Positions 59,380 to 64,000 of a stretch of DNA of 64,000 nucleotides are shown here, in pieces; the first letter of the stretch is position 1; each line of letters opens with the position of its first letter. Origin of the DNA: Lunularia cruciata (lineage: Eukaryota; Streptophyta; Marchantiopsida; Lunulariales; Lunulariaceae). The notes beneath the pieces were generated by a model. The model was given only the letters and a program-made list of their open reading frames with translations, was not told the origin of the DNA and did no database searches. The stretch lies in NCBI GenBank assembly GCA_948567375.1, contig OX419762.1:34229465-34293464 (forward strand). The letters run 5' to 3'. The translations under genes were made by a program, and so were the position numbers.

Positions 59380-59645
59380 GCCATTGGTTGCCACTGGTTG
59401 CTGCCACTGGGAGCCGTGTGGTGCTAGGGGGACAGCCAATGCCGCGTGTAGGCTCCCATAGACGCTGCCCACATGCGCAGCTGCACTGGAATCCGCTGCA
59501 GGACAAGAAGGAAGACGTGCAGAGACATTGGGTGATGCATGGAGTCGCTAGAAGGCGCTTGCACGCGGAGGGTTTAGGGTTTAGGGTTTAGGGATGCCAT
59601 AGGATGGTGCTGGGAGATGCGGGTAGACACTGGGAGGCACTGATA
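59380..59645. repeat. GC-rich degenerate repeats with telomeric tract
   Basis: Much richer in G and C than the surroundings. Loose repeats of the type gg(a/t)gTCGCTaGaAGGCGC and gATGgTGCTGGGAGaTGC recur. A similar block with the same flavour (ggagcgccattgagtggtgc) lies at 60485-60760. Unit length is irregular. Confidence 0.45.
59570..59593. repeat. Interstitial telomeric repeat
   Basis: Three perfect GGGTTTA units followed by GGG, the plant telomere repeat. Too short for a former chromosome end. It may be a telo-box-like element or a repair scar. Confidence 0.85.
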
Positions 59646-59982
59646 ATTTGAAAGACTTAAACAAGCATAAATCATAATCTTGAGGTGTTGGAATGTTTGA
59701 AAGTAGAGAGAAATGAAGAGCAAACAATGAAGAAGGTTCAAAGAATACCTCTGGCCATGAATAGTGAAGTCCAAGAGTAATTTTGAGCCCCATTACATCT
59801 AGATTGATCTCCCAAATTCCAGAGACAGCAATTCAAATCTGATGTTTGTCCAGCCAGCACCACTTGATGAAATTTGCTGGGTGTTGAATGCTATGAAATG
59901 CTATGAGCCAATCCCCTTCCTGAGTATTTCTCATGTTGGGCCCATCAACTATCTTTTCATATCCCTAGATTTCTACCATAGT

Positions 59983-60354
59983 TCAAATTGAGTCTGCTCT
60001 CAATCTCTCAAATGCTCTCCTTATCTCTCTTCTCAATCTATCAAATGTTCTCCTATCGTTTCTCTTGAGTCTCCAAAGCACTCCTTCATTTAGAAATCTA
60101 AATGGAGCTCTTCCTCTCAAAATTCCAACTCTCTCAAGCTCCACAGCGAGTTGGTCTCCTAACAGTTTGCCTCCATCAGCTTCAGCTAGTTTGCCTCCTT
60201 TGAGGGAGTATGCTTCCTTCCCACCCCATTTGTGAAATGACTCTTTCTCCTTTGAACAACTCACACACCCACACACACTCACAAAATGAGCCTTTCTCTT
60301 TCCAACACCCCACACACTTGAAAAATGAGGCTTTCTAACACACCACATACCCAT
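59983..60354 (-). CDS. Hypothetical 123-codon frame behind a TATA box
   Basis: An open minus-strand frame begins MGMWCVRKPHFSSVWGVGKR and ends in an Arg-rich helix-like part (RRTFDRLRREIRRAFERLRA). A TATA-like TTATATAAACC lies about 35 bp upstream on the same strand (near 60383-60393), closer than usual for a start codon. There is no family resemblance. It could be untranslated leader of the element-type locus that continues below 59472, rather than a real gene. Confidence 0.25.
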   Translation of the reverse strand: MGMWCVRKPHFSSVWGVGKRKAHFVSVCGCVSCSKEKESFHKWGGKEAYSLKGGKLAEADGGKLLGDQLAVELERVGILRGRAPFRFLNEGVLWRLKRNDRRTFDRLRREIRRAFERLRADSI

Positions 60355-60382
60355 GGGAATAACATGAATTGAAAAGAGGAAG

Positions 60383-60393
60383 GTTTATATAAC
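60383..60393 (-). promoter_or_regulatory. TATA-like box
   Basis: Reads TTATATAAACC on the minus strand (ggtttatataa on plus), followed by C/T-rich sequence. It suits a core promoter for a minus-strand transcript through 60350-58000. Confidence 0.4.
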
Positions 60394-60484
60394 CCCAGGC
60401 AGCTGGAAAAAAAAGTTGAATACCAAACATCCAAAATGTACACATCTAGGGAAAAAATCCATATTTCAACCGAAAGAACTCAAA

Positions 60485-60800
60485 TTCTGAGCAGCAACAT
60501 GTGGCACTCCATGGTGCCAACCAATGCAGGCAAGCATTGCATATTTTGCTTATCGCCTACCAGCACCTACCAACGCAAACGAGTGCATTTATTATTTATT
60601 GATCTTGGAATGTAGACCCCGGCGTTTACCAACGTCTAGGAGCGCCATTGAGTGGTGCCGTCAGGCGCTACTTGATGGACGCAAGCCTTTTTTGTGCATT
60701 TGTGAGCGGCCTCCAGCGTGTACGAGTGTGTACGAGTGCCATCTCATGGTGTCTACAACATCGGCACACTTTTTTCCAACAACATCCAACAAGTGACTTT
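60485..60800. repeat. Second GC-rich degenerate repeat block
   Basis: Phrases such as caccTACCAaCGcaaaCGAGTGC and GTTTACCAACGTCTAGGAGCGCC and tacgagtgtgtacgagtgcc recur loosely at about 36-45 bp spacing. Similar in flavour to 59380-59645. It may be promoter-proximal repeat DNA upstream of the TATA-like box. Confidence 0.4.
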
Positions 60801-61026
60801 GAAGTGTAAACTTGCTAAACACCACATCATGTAAGTGTACGCTCAGGCCTTACAAATGTATAGATTAAGCTCCATAGAATTATTTTTGCATCCTTCAAAT
60901 CCTTGATCCCAATATTACATCAAGATACACTCATGGTCTAAGATAGAAACTCATGGTCTAAGTTACCAGACTATGAGATAGGAGATGAATAACTGAAAAC
61001 ATATATTTTATTATATGGAAACTTAG

Positions 61027-62370
61027 TCAATCAAATATATCATCATTATTATAATCAAGGCAATGTTGCATCATCCTTGATCTACTTTCTTCTCTACCGA
61101 GTTCTATACCATGAAAAGACATTTTTGAATCTATTTGAGTTTCCTTTGTAAATCTACCATCATTTTCTGACCAAAGGTCAGAACTATTGATTAAAAAACT
61201 ATGTAAAATAATACACACTGATACCCACTTTAAAAAATAAGCATTTCTACTATTGTCTTTCAGTTGCACTCTTAGCTCACAAAGAGAATGCCGTCTAGCT
61301 TTCAATACTCCTATACAATGCTCATTTATCACTCTTGCCTTTGCTAAATATTTATTAAACTCCTGCTTGTCCTCTGATCAAGCCTGCTTGAAAGCGGTGA
61401 CTAGGTGATGCATGGGTACATAACCTGAATCACCTAAAAGGTACTCCTTTGCCTCAAATGTGTGACAACTCCCTCTTAGGTTCAAATCATTCCATAATGA
61501 AATTTTTTTCAAACAAGTCATGTCATGACATGACCTTGGCATTCCTGCAAATAAACAAATCAAATTATAATTTTAGTAAACTATACAAAAAGGATCACCA
61601 ATGCATTGCAAAAATACCTAACAAAGCAACACATAACATAAAACATACCTCCGGAAAAATGTATAAATCTTCTTTTATTATCACAAGTAATTTGGTTGTT
61701 TATAGAATATGAACCCTTGCGGCTAAAATATATTTCCCCATCCACCATTGGTAGAGCTGCAAGAGGAAACAATGTTCCATCTACCAAACCAACACAACCA
61801 GGAAAACCTTTCTGTGCAAAAATAGTGGATATCCTCCTCCTCTCTTTGAGCTTGGGCCAAGCAACTTGACTCCTCATCACATCTAATATGGCTATCATAA
61901 CTCTATCAATAAAAGCAATTGTTGAACCAACACTAATGCCCTAAATATTTAAACCCCGTGCAACACAAGCTCCATTTCTGTTTTCTCAAATCTATCCAAG
62001 GCTAGTGCAACTTGGATCCACATAGGTGTTTGCTCTTTTTGGTAGCTTTTCTAAAAAATTGTGTGAGTCTTAATCAAATCCACTAATGTTCTAAAAATCC
62101 ACTAAAAATCAAATCCACTAAAAAAAGAATCCCCATCCATTCTAGTAAGCTGGCAAAAGGCCTTAGTATCAAGATTTCTAAAATACTCCTTCACAAACTC
62201 TCTACTACAAGGGTAAGTAACACGGGGTTCCAAGTATTGATTAGTATGTGCATACTTCCACCCATTAATAAAACATTCTAGCATATCTAAATCTCCTTCT
62301 AATTCTTCATCTTCATCTTCTAATCCTTGTAGAAATATCTCCAAATTTAACCAAATCATCCATTGAATAC
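61027..62370 (-). pseudogene. PIF/Harbinger transposase gene, one intron, damaged
   Basis: The minus strand encodes a DDE transposase of the Harbinger (DDE_Tnp_4) class, which cuts and pastes its own element. The front part (62359-61900) holds an acidic start and a helical region with QEQTP-type segment YQKEQTPMWIQVALALDRFE, in shifted frames. Then come ERRRIST...GFPGCVGLVDGTLFPLA (first Asp near 61780), EIYFSRKGSYSINNQITCDN, RRFIHFSGG, an intron at 61648-61545, MPRSCHDM (second Asp near 61523), LLGDSGYV, and INEHCIGVLKARRHSLCEL (Glu near 61322). It ends at about 61027. The triad is complete. Damage is light: one in-frame stop at 61378-61380 and frame changes near 62100 and 61940-61900. Terminal inverted repeats and the partner Myb-like gene were not found. 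Confidence 0.8.
61545..61648 (-). other. Intron in the Harbinger transposase gene
   Basis: On the minus strand the exon ends CCGGAG, then GTATGTTTTATG begins the intron. It ends TTTGTTTATTTGCAG before GAATGCCAAGG. It is 104 bp long, phase 1, and AT-rich. Joining the exons keeps the family segment H-F-S-G-G-M-P-x-S-C-H-D in frame. Confidence 0.8.
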
Positions 62371-64000
62371 ATTTTCTAATATTTCTGGTTAGTTCTACAT
62401 GAGTGCTCCTCTTAGCATGACTTGACTCAATTTTTAATCACCACGGATAACTCCTTGCAAAGGTGCATCTCTCTTCTCGGCAAAGGGGCATTTCTCTTCT
62501 CGGTCAAATTTCAGGAAAGGAGCATCTTTATTCTCTGCACACACACAAAAAAAAAAATCTTATAAATTTCATTTCATCACTCAAGGAGGAAGAAGGGCAT
62601 ACATTTCATACTTGTACCAAGAGACAACAATCATAAATTAAACTTTTTTAAATAATGAAATCAAGTATTCTGGAGAGTAACACTTCAAACAAAATCACTA
62701 CTCCTTCTAACCTTCCCACTGCACACACTCAAATCTTCCCACTCCAAACAAATTCACTCCCCTTCCAACTATGGCGATGAAGAGGTCAATTTTTGCATGC
62801 ACTCAAATCTTTCCACTCATGCTCCCTCCAATCTTCCTTGGTGGTAAAAAATTGTGTTCCCACTCGTCATTTGATTACCATGGGTGTTCTCAAACATCAT
62901 GGATGCTCCCTTTGGTGGCCATTACTTTCACTCTAACCCTAAACGATAAACTTTATTAACCCTAATATGCAATCAATACACTATGGAGTGAGAACTGAAA
63001 ATTCCTTATCCCTTATTATCTACAAACCGCCTCATATGGAGTGTGCTAATAATAAGGAACTTGGCCAAAACTCCGTAACAATACCTTTTCTTACTCCTGG
63101 TCACACCTTGTATCCATTTAGTCAATGCTTCTTAGCTATCTATATGAAAAGTTATGAAACTTCGTATAACTAATTCTGACACCCCCTATTGTTTGACTGA
63201 TAAACCGTTTCTTCTAATGGGGCTCAAGGGACAGATGAAGTAGGAAAACATGCATCGTACCGCATACAGGTACACATGATTAGTATTTCGTGTTAAACAG
63301 AGGTTAAAAAGTATGAAATCTTAGCTGATTAAATATTTGAAAATTGAAGATTTGGCGGCACACACATTCCACATAAGAGCACATGCTTCATATAGTACTT
63401 AATGTAATGTAGTATTACCTGACACGCTGCAAAGAAATAATTTGTAGGCTTTTTCATAGGAAATCTTAAAAGGTTTAGCTCATCGTCTTGCATTGTCGAT
63501 GGAAACTTACAAGTATTTTAGAGCTGAAAATGATTGTGTAATCTGAAAGAAACTCGAAATCGGAGTGTTGACTCCTCGAGGAGTGACTTCAGAACATTTA
63601 AAGTGATCTTCGTAGCAGTAAAAGAACCATATATTCCATGGGTCACAACCGCATTTAACACCCAATTTGCAAAATGAAATTTGTTGTACAACAAATGAAG
63701 TATTTTGAAAATGGTTAATTTGTTATATATATCTATAAACAAAAAAATTAACCATTTTCAAGGTATTTCATTTTCAATATATAGATCTTTGGTATTGCTT
63801 GAGAGGTCCGATTCTTTGGCAATCATCGCAAGTTCTAGTTTGGGTATCTTTGAATGCGGTTAACCAGACAACTACTATCTGTAATGCGATGGCCCATGAC
63901 TTCAGGTATGCAATGTCCTCCCATTGGTCTTTCATTGGCTTGATGACCTAATGGTACATGAGATCCTTCAAATATTATAAAACCCTCCGTTGCATCGGGC
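62371..64000. other. Unassigned right end
   Basis: No gene could be supported. TCTTCTCGG(C/T)AAA repeats lie at about 62470-62505. The short plus-strand frames at 62771 and 62967 have no family resemblance. A hairpin at 63679-63770 is listed separately. Confidence 0.4.
63679..63770. repeat. Palindrome and ~30-bp-arm hairpin
   Basis: ATTTGTTGTACAACAAAT (63679-63696) is a perfect palindrome. Directly after it, TGAAGTATTTTGAAAATGG (from 63696) pairs with CCATTTTCAAGGTATTTCA (to 63770), extended inward by TTAATTTGTT and AACAAAAAAATTAA around a loop of about 13 AT-rich bases. Confidence 0.7.

Larger units (their letters stand above)
58000..59472 (-). pseudogene. Element-type protein remnant with coiled-coil end
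   Basis: Minus-strand frames from 59472 downward have SLGQKFELIFFVGFASPSMY, then in another frame GLVRGRQFQLTADIVRDALA followed by MPRG, then RDRVAKRYLARQCVYLAFRP (about 59220-59025). Further down come SFRTIIAKVRSLQSQLRNP and HRFRVTFLGQILTHLFVERG (about 58890-58800). At 58280-58080 charged, repeated ERERLVLEHESRL segments look like a coiled coil. The order, and the LVRGRxFxLT...V.DALxMP segment, recall the 'putative plant transposon protein' class. An (AT)37 tract and minisatellites break it. Not intact; family call tentative. Confidence 0.45.

Noticed and set aside
1-64000. CRISPR array, tRNA, rRNA or bacterial operon
   Set aside because: No regularly spaced direct repeats, no tRNA-type B box with cloverleaf, and no rRNA-like sequence were seen. 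All coding signals are from eukaryotic mobile elements or plastid DNA.

Overview
The window is nuclear DNA of a land plant. It is AT-rich, holds no intact host gene that I can recognise, and is packed with decayed transposable elements. Plant origin is supported by a worn fragment of the plastid gene rpoC2, a (TTTAGGG)3 plant-type telomeric tract, Ty1/copia and Ty3/gypsy remnants with plant-style Gag and Pol parts, and nested LTR insertions. An R2-like LINE with a restriction-like endonuclease end, plus many old solo LTRs, fits a non-angiosperm plant (gymnosperm, fern or similar) better than a flowering plant. That last step is inference.

Layout. 1-5.9 kb: AT-rich sequence with the rpoC2 fragment (1.4 kb) and a 1.1 kb inverted-repeat element (3.50-4.61 kb) holding smaller fold-back units. 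5.9-9.2 kb: broken R2-like LINE, plus strand. 9.88-21.18 kb: three ~3.7-3.8 kb units of one LTR family (copies A, B, C); B sits inside A. 21.2-24.6 kb: a MITE (22.07-22.34 kb), a 140-bp tandem repeat and a possible LRR relic. 24.63-30.08 kb: Ty1/copia element with both LTRs, inserted into an older relative of the A-C family (30.1-32.3 kb). 32.6-38.5 kb: Ty3/gypsy remnant, minus strand, split by a 741-bp solo LTR whose sister copy lies at 39.0-39.7 kb in the opposite direction. 40.4-41.0 kb: unassigned coding-like relic. 41.2-43.3 kb: gypsy Gag remnant, plus strand. 43.5-49.1 kb: diverged relative of the A-C family, split by short copy D (46.05-47.89 kb). 49.9-57.4 kb: second gypsy element, minus strand, split by short copy E (53.31-55.16 kb). 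58.0-60.8 kb: GC-richer locus on the minus strand with a TATA box, a coiled-coil protein remnant, minisatellites and the telomeric tract. 61.0-62.4 kb: PIF/Harbinger transposase with a clear intron. 62.4-64 kb: nothing recognised apart from a hairpin.

The most interesting signal is the A-E family. Each copy begins TGTGGTACCC and ends GGGTTGTCACA (with small variations) and each has its own 5-bp target duplication: AAGAC, AGTGC, CACAT, TAAAG and CCTAC. They therefore look like solo LTRs. Yet the long form is 3.7-3.8 kb and carries, ahead of a conserved CTATTTAAG box, a decayed protein-coding region of roughly 2.6 kb: a globular N-terminal part followed by a long coiled coil. That places the coding region in the U3 part of the LTR. 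Two diverged relatives (30.1-32.3 and 43.5-49.1 kb) keep the same order. A short 1.85 kb form (D, E) lacks most of the coding part but keeps its C-terminal signature.

The target duplications give an insertion order: A before B, the 43-49 kb relative before D, gypsy 2 before E, gypsy 1 before its solo LTR, and the 30-32 kb relative before the copia element.
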